Shown: positions 45,501 to 57,529 of the stretch, in pieces
Numbering within the stretch: position 1 is the first letter of the stretch
Layout of the letters: each line of letters starts with the position of its first letter
Assembly: GCA_028023455.1 (NCBI GenBank)
Contig: JAQFVV010012394.1
Location: 32,394,885-32,458,884, forward strand
Length of the DNA stretch: 64,000 nt
Direction: 5' to 3'
DNA from: Epiperipatus broadwayi
Lineage: Eukaryota; Onychophora; Udeonychophora; Euonychophora; Peripatidae
Notes under the pieces: generated by a model
What the model was told of the DNA's origin: nothing
The model's input: only the letters and a program-made list of their open reading frames with translations
Database searches by the model: none
Program-made: the position numbers and the translations under genes

Positions 45501-46762
45501 TTTTACTAATATTTTTATATTTGCTTAAGTTAGTTCATATATACATATAATAGAGCACAATATCCACTATATTTTGTTCTAAGTTCTCCCTATGTTTACC
45601 ACATATCACAAATAATAGCTGATATTTGTTTGTAAACTTAGATTGCAATAGAATAAATGTTATTTATTGTACTGCAAGAGTACAGTAATTTTCAACACAG
45701 ATGTTTTTATACGTATAGTAAGTATATATAAATTAAGATTAAAGCATAAACAAAATTAATAAAAAGTAATGTAGTTATTAATATTAAATTGAAGTGATGC
45801 ATTTTTATATATTTATTATATATGTGCATTCACTCATTCACATTCAGTCAAAACATAATTGTAATAAAAAAAATTTACTACACAATGCTCTCATCTGCCA
45901 GAAAACATTTCTGATTATATTTGGGTATCCCTTTATACATCAAATTTGAAAAAGATAATTAAGCAAAGAAACAAATATATGTGTTTCCAATGTAAGCCAG
46001 AAAAACATTAATAAATATAATTACATAAATACAATTACATATGGTGGTCTGAAATGTAAAAATGGCTGATGTCTTACAAAATTTATTAAATTTATAAATT
46101 TAATGTTTTTATTTATTTAAATTTTTTTGGATAGTATATAACTGAAGTAATGCATATAATTTAGTATATATCATGATTTCAAGGTATCTCAAACATATAA
46201 TAACAACATTCTACTCTTCTTACACTTTAAAGCAAAATAAAGAAGGAAAGAGGCAGAGAAAGTATTGAAGATTATCTCAAACACCTTAAATACATTATTT
46301 TTTACAAATATAACAAACTTAAATCAACACAAATGTATTAACACATTGAAATTTTTTGAATAATGTAAAACTGATATTAATAGATATGTAGTCTTAATTA
46401 TATTCTTAAAATTAAGGGGAAAAACAATAGCTTATTTCCAAAAAAGGCAAAAAAATATATAATAGATAAATTAGAAGGTGTTGAATAATTACTATTTCTC
46501 AATGATTATCATCAAATAGGATGTCATTGAGAAACCTTAATCTGTTTGCTATCTGTGAAACACTTAATCATACAATATTCTCTCAACCTAAAAATGTTTT
46601 TTTTTAAATATATTGTCAAGACATCAGTTAAAAAACTATAGCATATGTTGAACATGTAAACTATACATACTGTATATAATAAATAAGATTATTATATACA
46701 ACACCAATTTTTCTTTTAAATAATAGTCCATTAATTTCAATAAATAAATAATTCACATACAT
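45501..46762. other. AT-rich stretch, nothing recognised
   Basis: No gene or dispersed repeat identified on either strand. Confidence 0.5.
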
Positions 46763-47772
46763 ACTATTTTCTTCTTTACAAAACAACTTGATTTATTACA
46801 CAAATTATTATTCCATAACATAAAATATTCCATCAACGTTTCAACTATATCCTATTACATTCTTTTTCAAGGCAACTAAAACATATAAAAATAACTACAT
46901 GTATATGCATATAAATACAAACATTCCATTTTATCCAATAAATAATATATATAAAACAATAATAAATAAAAAATGCAAAATAAAAAATAATTACAAAATA
47001 CCAAAAAATAAATAAAATAAATATAATACATGGGCAAAACTCTCCATACAGTAATGCTCCTCAGTGTAAGCCAGAGTAACCAATGGATGCAGGAAGGCTT
47101 GCACTGAGAGATGTTATGTAGAGTTTTGCCTCTGTGTTAAACAGCCTGCCCAAGCAAAAAGAACAGTGATCAGGTGATGTTTAGTGGTTTAATAAAAATA
47201 AAAAAATGTATATTACCTTTCATCTTTGCCCTCTATAACTTTAAATTTCTTTTTCAAATTCATTCCTTAAATACCCTACCGAATTAATTCACCCTATTAA
47301 TTAGAGAAGATATTTAAGGAATGAATTAAGTTATAGAAGCCAGCGATGAAAGGTAGTATAAATTTTTTGGCTTTTATTTTTATTTTGTTATTTTTATTAT
47401 TAATTTTATTTTCATTTTAATTATTTTTTTGATGTTTTGTATTATTTTTTATGTTTTATTTATTATTATTGTTTTTTATGCTTTTTATTTATTGGATAAA
47501 ATAAAATATTTGTATTTATGCATATATATATAAACCAGTCTGCTGGTTGCAATATTAAAGCAGCTTTATGGAAAAGTAAGTGTGTGTTTTTTATTATGTT
47601 TTTATTTTTCTCTTAGTTAATTCGTATATATATTATATATAAATCTTATTTTTGTATATATTTTAGTTGCTTTTGAAAAGACTGTAATAGGATATAGTCG
47701 AAATGTTGGTGAAATATTTTATGTTATGAAACAATAGTTCATGTAATAAATCAAGCTTTGTAAAGAAGATAT
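46763..47772. mobile_element. Nested fold-back structure of about 1 kb
   Basis: The outer arms are 46763-46895 and 47640-47772 (cataacataaaatattcca against its complement). The middle arms are about 46905-47030 and 47395-47525. The inner arms are 47213-47280 and 47290-47356 (cattccttaaat). The right side is interrupted at 47525-47640 by an end of the 45.1 kb fold-back family. The left side holds a family A core at 47035-47150. Elements have inserted into elements, all palindromic. Confidence 0.85.
47035..47200 (+). mobile_element. Fold-back family A, deleted copy
   Basis: Left end caaaactctccatacagtaa, then gagtaaccaatggatgcagg, then directly the right end gtagagttttgcctctgt and the family extension aagaacagtgatcaggtgat. 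Most of both arms is missing. Confidence 0.8.
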
Positions 47773-48263
47773 ATATACATGTGTACGAATTATTTATTTA
47801 TTTATTCTATATATACTGAAATCAACAACTGTTTTAATATTAAAACGAAAAAAGTTAGTTTCTGCAAGAAGCATTCGTATCTAGTTTTTATAAAAAGTTA
47901 TTTTAAAAAATTCGTTTATGTTTTCATTCATTTATTATTAATATTATTATATAATCATGCGAAATTTCATTTGCTTGGGTGGAGGATACTTGCGTTTTTC
48001 CTACTTTTATCGAATTCAGTTATTTGTTATTGCGTAGGATTTATAATATTTTTGCTAACATTAATTTAATTACGTGGATTTAAAAAAAAATTATTAATAA
48101 AGTTTTCTAAATGTATAACAAAACTATTTATGATAAAAGTCATTAAACCCTTAATGGCTATCAACTATCGCCTATAAATAGTTTATTCCAACTATAAGCA
48201 AGAATTCAACATAGGCACAGTTGCTATATCACTTTAAATAGACTACTAATTTTTAATTGTTGT
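47773..48263. other. AT-rich stretch, nothing recognised
   Basis: An open frame of 96 codons at 47779-48069 (plus) encodes a Phe/Ile/Tyr/Lys-rich, partly hydrophobic peptide with no family features. Such frames are expected by chance in this composition, so it is not called. Confidence 0.5.
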
Positions 48264-48507
<244 letters not shown>

Positions 48508-49075
48508 TTTACTTACTTATTTACATACATACATAAATAGATTGGAAGAAAAGTAGGTATTTAAATAATTAGTTCAATATCTTCGTGGAAGATACATATA
48601 TATATAATTAAAAATAAATATACTTCATTTTCTTTATTTTTTGCATTGTATACCATTGGGTATTATTTTTTTTAGTATAAACATCAGGTTTCTTTTTTTT
48701 CCTTTTTTTTTCCTTTTTTAAAAAAAAAAAAAAAAAAAAAAACAATTTTTTATTAGGCAAAAATTTTTTTTACAACTTAAAAAAGATGATTTGAAATTCA
48801 ATTGGATATTAAAGTTTATCATCAAGAACAGACAAATACAATAGTGTATAAATTACAAAAGATACATTTTGTAAATAATATAGCAAAGGCATACAAAAAT
48901 AAAAAAAGAAAGAAATGGATTTATCTACTTATAATACAACCAAAAGAAAGGCTCCAGGTAGCATTAATAATATATGGAGAGGTAAAGATCCTGCCTCTGT
49001 TTGTAATTTTTGAAATTTTATTGTAGAATAGCTGTTTGTAATTTCTTAGATGTAGGGTTAAAGCAAAAACGGCAT
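48508..49075. other. Homopolymer-rich stretch
   Basis: T and A runs at 48690-48745 (A24 class). An open frame at 48802-49026 (plus) has no recognisable domain. Confidence 0.6.
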
Positions 49076-49079
49076 CTTA

Positions 49080-49330
49080 GAAACTAAAGGGTAAACATAT
49101 CAAAAATAGAAACCCTAATAGAAGGAAAATATCCCACTTCATGCTATCAATGAGAGTAGAAATAGACAAAGTGTGTGATTTAGTAATTGATTCAATGATA
49201 TTTCTATAGGCAAGAATGTCAGGGCCATGAAGCAGAAAGTGATGGATTGTTTCTTCCAATTTATGACAACGAAAACCAAGAGGTCAATGTTAGCATGCAT
49301 CAATCTCTGTGATAAGGGAGAACTTCTAAA
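49080..49330 (-). pseudogene. LINE C-terminal fragment with EETIHHFLLH motif
   Basis: The minus frame reads LEETIHHFLLHGPDILAYRN (49263-49204) and runs to a stop at 49077. Upstream in another frame is PLGFRC. Many LINE proteins end with a zinc-knuckle-like CxxC..EETxxHFLLHC...R segment. Here the last cysteine is G and the first pair is disrupted. The resemblance is good but short; the LINE family is not assigned. Confidence 0.5.
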
Positions 49331-51284
49331 TTGATTTTGATAAGGAAATTGAGGTATTTTGTTTCTACATGCCAGAATTTGAATTTTTTGATTATCTATT
49401 CATTGATGATAATAAGGAAATATGAGGATGGTTGATATTGACAATCACTCTGAATCATGTTGTAAGCCTCTCAAAAGAATATACTTTTCCTGGTCTTCAT
49501 TAAGATGTTTAATATGCTTTTTATAAACTCTTTGCATTGAAGCCCTGTGTTCCATACATCAAATTTGTAATTAATATTTTCAAACAAACATCCAATATAT
49601 GCATTACACTGGACAGCCTGAACCAAATATTTTTCAATAGAGGATAACATTAGGCCTTTAAACTATTTATATTTGGTTGATATGGATATCCATTACAAGT
49701 GCCTACACAGCTCTTTGCCTATATATAAATTAATTATTGCCACTAGATCAGAAAGAGTACAGATTACTGATAAATATACCATTGGCAAGGCAGATAACAG
49801 TAAACAAATGCCAGACAAATCTAATGATTAACAAAAATGTTATTAATAAAATGTATTTTACAGATGATTGTTTTGATTCTCCCTTTGAATTAATTTTATT
49901 TATTACAAATAATTGAGTGTGATTAGAATAGAAGTCCTCATATTCTTGACAATTGCAGATGTGTACACTATAATTAATTTATAATTAAAGATTGGCAGAC
50001 TATTATTAGACAAGCTCACATGTGCTGATTTTTAATAACACATCTCATGCAATGAAAAACCCAGGCCACATGAAAAAACATACAACAAATAAAAATAAAG
50101 AGGCCCTAAGTAACCCATATTAAATAAAAGTGAAATATATAAGTATGGGAAGCTTAATTATACTTGACCCAATGCAAAATCAATAAGAATCACAAATTTC
50201 AAATGGTAAGTAAACATCAGTTAAAAACAGATAAAAATATATAAATGAGCATGGGAAGAAACTTTGCTGAATCTAATGCTAAATAGAAATAAATAAAAGA
50301 CCAAATAAATAACTAAACCTCCCATAGTATCTAAAAAGAGAACATTTATATGCAAGTGCACTAAAGCCTATATTCTCTTTTACTTAATGCATATAAAATT
50401 ATTTGTACATTTACATATGTCAAGTTAAAATGTATATGTCAAATTCTAAGGCATTATTTAAATTGTATATTTTAAAAAAAATTATCCAGATGTTTTCTTT
50501 TTTGTATTATAAATTTAAAATTGATTGAAACTTACTACAAAGTGCTAAATAAAATCTGGAGGTTTAAAACAATTATGAAATGGGAAAGGGGGAAGAATCT
50601 GGCTGATATTCTTTTAAATAACTTGCTGTTGTTTTTTAAAAAAACAAAACAATAATTCTAGAAAAGTATTACATTTTACTAAATGTAATTTTCAATTGTC
50701 AAAGAAATTAAAGTTTAATTAGATATACTCAAGCAATTAATAATTATAATATCTATAAAAAAACAACATTAATAAAACAACTATAAAATGATATCAATAT
50801 ATCAAAATATTAACAAAAAACTTTACACCCATATATCTATCACTCATTGGCTTACTAATATATATATAAGATGTTCATGTAAAAATTTTACTGGTAGTCC
50901 ATTGTGGCATGGGTAGAGAGTTCTTAATTTTTATACATATTATATTCAAATGAGTACAAACTCTTGGCTGGTGAGTACAAATTTTCAGGATCTTTCTTTG
51001 GTTTCTTGCTTGTTGAAAAATGAGATCTAGAATGTCACCAATTGGCTGGTTCAGGGGCTCAGTTAGTCAAATTTAGCACACGCTGGCTAGAGATTCATGC
51101 TGGAGAAGAATTTTTCTTTTGGTGCCTTAGCTGCATATGGCTTCTGATATAACAACTGGGGTGAGCTCTAGTTCATTTTCTAGATGGACACATATAACAT
51201 GGCAGGATCAAAACACAAGCAAAATAACAGACTCAAATGATGTAAGGAAAATAGAATAGAATAATTAATAATTTTTAGTTATAA
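49331..51284. other. Unassigned AT-rich stretch
   Basis: Perhaps eroded LINE sequence upstream of the fragment above at 49.33-49.7 kb. 50.9-51.2 kb is less AT-rich and not assigned. No gene recognised. Confidence 0.45.
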
Positions 51285-51430
51285 TTACATCACTCCAAGG
51301 TGTCAAATGTGAATAGAAACCAGTCCCTACATTGTGTAAGAGTGGTATAGTGAAAATTAGACTGCAGAAATATCCATTATTGGATAATCTCTAGCCTAAT
51401 AAATGACTAATAAAAATTATTAATGAACTT
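51285..51430 (+). repeat. Family B copy
   Basis: catcactccaaggtgtcaaa, gtgaatagaaaccagtccct, agagtggtatagtg, then ggataatctctagcctaata and the 3' word atgactaataaaaattatta. Confidence 0.8.
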
Positions 51431-52199
51431 TGTCTTTTCCTGTTAAATGGGGTTTATTTATAACTTCTAGGCAAAAAAAATGGAATTTATTATAAATATA
51501 TACTAGCACTCTTTCTCTAATAAGACCAAGATAAAAATAGAATCCATCTTTTGTTTATAGAAGTTGCCTTGACAATAGGTTATGGATACTCTATTGTTTT
51601 ATTATGCTTCATCTATTATAATGTGGATTACATTTGGAGACCAATTAGCTATTGACAGTTTATATTTACAAAAAATTATCTCTTCTAAAATCATTGTACT
51701 CTCAAAAAAAATCACTTCTGTGATACAATAATATTTGGAATAATATTTTGAATATTATTCATAAAAGATCTACTGCTGCTAAACAGTTATTCCAAATACT
51801 TCTTTATATTTAAAGAGTAACTGCAGGTACCTTTTTATTTAGAATATAACTGCATGTGATAGTTGAACTTTTTATTTAAAATATTATAACACAACAGCAT
51901 GTTAATATTTTTACTCCATATATAAAAACCATTACTTCAAAATTTATTATAGCTTTATATAATTTGAAATCATCAGCAAATGTTGAAACTTGTTTTCAAA
52001 AAATCATTAAAAAAAATTAAATGATAAAAATCTCTTGTCCAGAAAACTCTGCCTTGGAAAACTATTTTGTATCTCTAATATTTTCATTCATGTTGTAAAA
52101 AAGGTGACATCTATTTGAAATTACAGCCAAACCATCGCATTGATCATTGTAATTCTTGACTTATTATAGATTGATGGTTTTTTTCATATTTAATCTACT
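51431..52199. other. AT-rich stretch, nothing recognised
   Basis: No frame or dispersed repeat identified. Confidence 0.5.
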
Positions 52200-52350
52200 T
52201 CTTCCAATGTACAGCCCTTTTTTCTGTATCATTTCAACAAACTTCTTTATTATACTCTCCATACAGTACTACTGTATGGAGAGTTTTGCCTGTTTTAATA
52301 ACAGTTATGAGCAAGCATAAGAAATGATGATCATGCGATGTTTATTTTAT
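52200..52350. mobile_element. LINE scrap (minus) and collapsed fold-back family A copy
   Basis: 52205-52250 matches the early-RT LINE fragment of 21.4 kb (ctgtatcatttcaacaaact). At 52253-52283 the two termini of family A meet with no interior: ctctccatacagta directly joined to tactgtatggagag, followed by ttttgcctgtt and the family extension gcaagcataagaaatgatga. Confidence 0.75.
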
Positions 52351-53003
52351 TCATCCATATTGCATGTAGTTTATATAGAACTTTTACAATTTCTTGGAAT
52401 CTAATTTAAGTCTTCACTGTCCATCTATTAGCATCTATTCTGTCACATTATATGATAAGATACACCAATATAACACAACTTCAATATCAATTCAAATGAT
52501 CAGCCTAGTCAAATATTTTAATAATATTGAAATATATCATATCTGGTTGAATTTTTTTTAGCATTTAAATTACCAATAACAATTTCCAAGAAAATTTCAT
52601 TAGTTTCAATTGATTTTCTTAGTGTAAACTCGTGTTGTATTTGTGGTATAGATTTACTTACTAATTATTCACTTTCTATATATTTTCATAATTTGTTATA
52701 AAAACATGTTATAAGTATACATAAAAACAGGTAGGTAGTTTAGTACAACTTTTATAAATAAATATGGGACTATTATAAGACCCTATTAGACTCATTTATT
52801 TTTAAGCTACTTTAGTGTTAATGCTATAACTTAAGAAGAAAGCTTTATTAAAAAATAAAAAAATATTTTTTTTTTAAATGTAAAAAAAAAAAATTATAAG
52901 AAGAAAAAAATATTTTTTTCAGCTTTTATAGTATTTTTGGTGTTATTCAATCAAAATAAAATCATTCAAAATTTATGTTCAGTAATAGATTAAGCTGTCA
53001 AGC
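52351..53003. other. AT-rich stretch, nothing recognised
   Basis: Homopolymer runs around 52850-52920. No gene recognised. Confidence 0.5.
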
Positions 53004-53100
53004 ATTGTTAGCCGAGGGGTCAGTGCAGCTGCCTTGAAAGCAAGCAGTTGGTTGCAGATGGTTGTTGTGGGTTTGCCTCCCGGCCGATGCTATGACATAT
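53004..53100 (+). mobile_element. tRNA-related SINE head, serine-tRNA-like
   Basis: The sequence ttagccgaggggtcagtgca resembles the A-box region of a serine tRNA. A cttgaaa anticodon-loop-like word (UGA anticodon) is at 53033-53039, then a longer variable region, then gggtttgcctcccggccgat in the place of the B-box. The end word ccggccgatgctatgacat recurs at 62.98 kb in reverse. Acceptor and T stems do not pair properly, so it is a SINE and not a tRNA gene. Confidence 0.6.
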
Positions 53101-53696
53101 GGAAAAAAAATAGATTAAGCTGAGAATAAACATTGGGGAAAAAAAAATAATTCACCTTTTTTTTTTTACTTTTTAGTTTATTTAAGAAAAAGCAAGCATT
53201 TTCTTTTCTTTTTTTGTATGTTTTTTTATTTTTACATTTTAGTTTTGTAGAGTTCTAGAAATTAAGTTTAGATACAATTTAAAACTGCTAAATGGCTTTA
53301 ACTATAAACTTACTGAATCCCATACAAAATTAAATATTTACATTTTTTATATCCATTTTTTTTCCAAAATTGTTCTCAAATTCTATAAATATAATTGTCA
53401 TTGAGAATACATGTACACAAAGTTTCAACTGGGTAAAAAATTGAGAAGAGGGTGAAAATTGAGTTACAAGATTTTTTAGACATTCAGATAGATGAATGAA
53501 ACCAAATAAGGTAAATAAGAGCATATAAAAATCAAAATTATATTCTGTCATCATAAACCATTACCAAAATATTAATTTTCAGTAAAGTTTTCATATTATT
53601 GAATGCAAAAGTAATAAATTATGAGGTGTTTTTGTTTTTGTTCATGTTGCTAAAAGGAATCCATCTAGAACTAATTATTTCTTTCAAACATTTAAT
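53101..53696. other. AT-rich stretch, nothing recognised
   Basis: The open frame at 53330-53554 (minus) has no recognisable domain. Confidence 0.5.
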
Positions 53697-54549
53697 ATAA
53701 GGGGTATCCAAAAATAACAGAATTCATTCTCTTGTAGCCATTCCTATTGTAGAACATGCTTCTGCTTCTAGATCCCTCTTGTGGGAAACCATCTGTATCA
53801 ATCTGCCAAACAACATCATTATGTGAAATCATGGTAGCATATATCACACTTTTTTGTAAAGTGCATTTCATGCATTTATTGATTTTTGTAATGGGTGAAA
53901 GTTAGAACAATATGAAATTTTGTTTCTTTTTTCAGGGAAAATGACATGCAAAACAATTGTAATGCAGAAAATATTTTATAAGCAAATTGTTCTTGGAAAA
54001 ACACAAGTTGGGTGTAAAGTTTAATGATCAAGATGATGAAGAAGTTTTTTTGAATGCAAATAGCTTTGTGCATTCAGAATTGGTTCATAAAGATCAGGTG
54101 TTTAAACCTACTAGTTCTGAAACTTTTGCATGATGTGATAAAATATAAACATCCCGTTTTGTGGCAAAGTGACGATGTATGATCTTCACCACAGAGCTAG
54201 CATTTGAAGTCTTGAATCTGAAACAATTTTTAATTAAAGTTAGCATGACCCAGCTTATCCATCAGACATATTAAGTCAGTCATGCTCTATGTGACTTCTT
54301 TTTATTCTCTTGAATGAAAAAATGCCTCTTTTTTTTTTGTAGATGTAGAAGTCACGAAGAAAAAGTGATGGAGATGTTAAAAGGCATCTCTTTACAAGAG
54401 TTTTCAAACTATTTCAAAAAATGAAAAATACATGTAGATCAGTGCATTGCATTAAATAGACAATACTTTGAAATTAATTTAATTGGTAACACCTAAAAGT
54501 AATGCACATTTTTTTATTACAAAATTTTGGTTATTTTTGATTACCCATT
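53697..54549 (+). mobile_element. Dead mariner-family DNA transposon with terminal inverted repeats
   Basis: The ends pair as inverted repeats: ggggtatccaaaaataaca at about 53701-53719 against the complement of gttatttttgattaccc at 54530-54546. Between them the plus strand carries transposase remnants. FVHSELVHKDQVFKPTSSET lies near 54066-54124. Near 54200-54310 are AFEVLNLKQFLIK and CDFFLF (54290-54307), the third catalytic aspartate block of mariner transposases (PYSPDLAPCDFFLFP). Near 54345-54470 come EKVMEMLKGISLQEF and a .QCIALNRQYFE ending, like the mariner C-terminus (.CI...G.YFEG). Where the second catalytic aspartate should be (HQDNAPAH), the frame reads FTTELA, and many stops are present. 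The element can no longer make transposase. Confidence 0.8.
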
Positions 54550-54659
54550 ACCCTTCATATGTTTGTAAAATTTCTATTTGCTACTTGAATTTTTAAAATT
54601 ATTCTAAAGTATGCAAATGTATTATAAATTTATCCTAATCTTGACTTAAGGAACTTAGC

Positions 54660-54860
54660 TAATATATATATAATAGATGGACAATTGAAATTTTAAACTG
54701 GATTCCAAGAGATTGTAAAAGACCCAGAAAGAGACCACATGTGAGATGGATGGATGAAATAAGAAAATGTACAGGGGTGTTGTGGAGAAGAGAAGCTAAA
54801 GATCAGAGAAGATGGATTAACGCACTTATAAAGACCTTCTAAACCTGCAGATGGATTTAT
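54660..54860 (+). pseudogene. LINE C-terminus, best preserved copy
   Basis: An open stretch of about 55 codons (54677-54841) reads WTIEILNWIPRDCKRPRKRP, then HVRWMDEIRK and LWRREAKDQRRW, and ends at a stop. It is the same C-terminal block as at 16.6, 20.5 and 29.8 kb but with few mutations. The element is 5'-truncated, as LINE insertions often are, and ends in a tract of TA. Confidence 0.75.
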
Positions 54861-54866
54861 AATGGT

Positions 54867-54869
54867 TTA

Positions 54870-54927
<58 letters not shown>
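54867..54927. repeat. (TA)n microsatellite
   Basis: About 29 TA units directly after the LINE 3' end. Confidence 0.98.
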
Positions 54928-54930
<3 letters not shown>

Positions 54931-55155
54931 CAGCATTATATATCTGATAAACCATAATTACTTATAAGCTTAGATTAATAATACTTTTTATTTAACAGGG
55001 CTGTTAAAATTTTTTGAATATATATATATATATAATCAGCATTATATATCTGATAAACCATAATTACTTATAAGCTTATTAAAATAGTTTGAATATATAT
55101 ATTCAAAAAAGTTTAACAACCCTGTTAAATAATTATGACTTGTATATATAATGCT
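54928..55155. repeat. Direct and inverted repeats around a TA tract
   Basis: The word taatcagcattatatatctg followed by ataaaccataattactta occurs at about 54928 and 55033. gggctgttaaaattttttga (54999) is answered by the complement tcaaaaaagtttaacaaccc near 55103-55122, and ataatgctgat closes the block at 55148. It is a small composite of two foldable units. Confidence 0.8.
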
Positions 55156-55255
55156 GATAATATAAATCTATGCATGAAACAAACAAGACCCAAAATTAAA
55201 CCATTAAGCGTCACATGATCACATTTCCTATACTAGCACATTAATTGTTGATAAA

Positions 55256-55725
55256 CAGAGCAAAACTCTCCATACAGTATTGCCACCTGTGCTAAACAGA
55301 GTAATCAGTGGATGCCAGAAGGCTTGTGCATAAAATCCCTATCCAATGCCTACCCATCCAATATCCCCAGACTAGTTTCTGGCTTGTGGCCTTTGTCAGT
55401 GAGGAGCTTTGGACCTGAGAGCACTGCATCTAGATCTTAGGATCTAATGCAACCCTCTAGCAACCACCTTTTATCTCTACTTAACTACAAAACTATGAGA
55501 ATGAAATTGGAAAACACAAAAAAATATTTTCAATCTAAGCTCAAGATGCAGTGCTCTCAGATCCAAAGCTCCTCACTGACGAAGGCCACAAGCCAGAAAC
55601 TAGTCTGGGGATATTGGATGAGTAGGCATTGGATAGGGATTTTATGCACAAGCCTTCTGGCATCCATTGATTACTCTGTTTAGCACAGGTGACAATACTG
55701 TATGGAGAGTTTTGCTCTGTTTAAG
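55256..55725. mobile_element. Fold-back element, family A, best preserved copy
   Basis: The left arm (about 55256-55440) and right arm (about 55545-55725) pair almost perfectly over about 175 bases. Each ends in gcaaaactctccatacagta and contains cataaaatccctatcc, ctagtttctggcttgtggcc and cagtgaggagctttgga (left-arm sense). The spacer of about 105 bases holds agcaaccaccttttatc and AT-rich sequence also found near 7.8 kb. No coding capacity; the open frame at 55447-55683 is incidental. High arm identity suggests recent movement or arm-to-arm conversion. Confidence 0.9.
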
Positions 55726-55892
55726 ACCCAAAATTTTATTGTGATAATTTATTTAAGCCAAATTCCCAAAGATATATTTAAATGAACTTGCAAAATTAAA
55801 TGATACTTTCAGAATATCATAACATCCTTTATGAACTTGGTTGATCAATGAATATTATAACTTCATCTTTTCTATTGCATTGTCAAATCAAT
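55726..55892. other. AT-rich spacer
   Basis: Nothing recognised. Confidence 0.5.
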
Positions 55893-56135
55893 ATAATATT
55901 AATATCATCTATGTTCTTTATTACTTTTTACAATGCTTTTTAACAATATACTATTGACAGTTTCATTTACCCCAACAATCTTCTTTCGGCTTCTACTTAT
56001 GTCTTCAAATCTTAACTATAAATATAAATAGAAGTTCTGAAGAGGATTGCTGGGATAATTGAAACTGACAATAGTGGGTTGTATAAAAGCATTGTAAAAA
56101 GTAATAAAGAACATAGGTGATATTAATATTATATG
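55893..56135. repeat. Inverted repeat, arms about 90 bp
   Basis: atctatgttctttattactt at 55908 pairs with aagtaataaagaacataggt at 56099. caatatactattgacagttt pairs with aaactgacaatagtgggttg with a few mismatches. The spacer is about 50-60 bases. Probably another small fold-back element. Confidence 0.85.
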
Positions 56136-57145
56136 AATAGTTTTATACATACTAAACTCAGTATATATGAATGTTTGATGAGAATTCTGTTTTACAGTAG
56201 ATGATTGAGTTTAAAAATGAAATATTTAAAATGTATAAATGATCATGAAATTACAAATAATTTGATTATAAAGCAATTTCTAAAGCCTTTATATGTAAGA
56301 AGATTTATATACCCTTTACTACACATTTCTTAAAGTATAAATTTTTATCATTTAATTGTTTTTTATAGTATAAATTATTTTTATGTAAATTTGAGCAAAT
56401 TGGAAGCAAAGTGTTGAGAATTATATGAATGATTTAGTAAACTCTAGATTAATATGAAAATATGTTTAACATTATTTTATTAAAAGGTTAACATAACTTA
56501 ATGAAATTAAAGTTAATCAGGAAGAGATTTCTTCACTTAGATACCTAAATTATGTTAAAAAATTGGAAGAGTATTACCAAAGATTTTAATATTTTATTTA
56601 AGTCTTCTCTCTTTTTAAATACGTTGATAAATAATCTAAGGATGGAATAAACCATCCTGAAAACATCCGGGTGATATGCTTGTGAAGGATCTTATTACTC
56701 ACCAATTTATTATGGTGAAACTAATGCTGGATTCTCTTTGCATCTAAGTGAACACAGTTGTCAGAAAAAAATCTAACTCTCAAATTAATTCTGTTTTATT
56801 TTGTTATGAAAGAGATTCTGGCAATAATTGTTGTCTTCAGAAAATTAACCTTGTATTTAAGGAATCAAATAATAAAAAAAAGCAAAATTAAGGAAAGCTG
56901 CTTTATTACTAATTCATATACTGATTTGAATCAGTAATTCTGTATATGATTATGCTCTGAGTTTTTCATTATTCAATAACAGTTTTTATTTTGATACTTG
57001 ATTACCATGAATATGGTGTACTGCATTTAAAACACATCCAGTTGCTAGTATTTTATAATATAATTACTGTGTTTTAACACATTGATGTACATGTGATTAT
57101 CTATGTATATATTAAAGATTACTTATTAATGGAAAATATTGTGGT
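56136..57145. other. AT-rich stretch before a GIY-YIG remnant
   Basis: No RT motif is readable, though this is where the RT of the Penelope-like element would have been. Confidence 0.4.
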
Positions 57146-57149
57146 GATA

Positions 57150-57420
57150 AAATCAATAAATGTAATATTATTTATAAAGTGATATGTGATTGTGGATATA
57201 GTTATATCAGGGAGACTTAATCTGCATTAAAAAAGGATTCGGGAGCATGAATTATTATATAATATGTTGCATCTTTCTGTGGATAGGTATAAAGCTGTTT
57301 TGCAGAGTGTGCTGTGATTTGTAATGGAGATTTCTGTTTTGATAATGTTTTTGCTTTACATGTGGAAAATAACTTGAACAAAAGAAAAATTAAGGAATCA
57401 TTTTATAAATATCACTGACA
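57150..57420 (+). pseudogene. Penelope-like element GIY-YIG endonuclease domain (broken)
   Basis: The plus frame at 57155-57217 reads NKCNIIYKVICDCGYSYIRE and then T before a TAA, matching the (V)IYKIxCxCGxxYIGET core of GIY-YIG nucleases in Penelope-like elements. After a +1 shift, KRIREHE follows (the catalytic R..EH block), then HLSVDRYKAVLQ. A further shift gives AVICNGDFCFDNVFALHVEN, then a stretch ending KESFYKYH before a stop at 57417, like the H..DF.N..V/I.E.N...RK..ES end of the domain. YIG is YIR and one stop is internal. This domain normally nicks target DNA for priming. Confidence 0.8.
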
Positions 57421-57529
57421 ATGTGATGAATAAACAGTGTAATTGTGTGAGTATTCATAATTTGTGCATAGTTGACCATCCACATGGAAATGTTACTGTT
57501 ATGTGATTTTAGTGAGATTTAAATATTAA

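Noticed and set aside
47779-48069. 96-codon frame as a small membrane protein gene
   Set aside because: Composition is what random AT-rich DNA gives (Phe, Ile, Tyr, Lys, Leu), with no family features and no splice or promoter context.
53004-53100. Functional serine tRNA gene
   Set aside because: Anticodon-loop-like word is present, but acceptor and T stems do not pair and a related copy at 63.0 kb has the same degenerate end.
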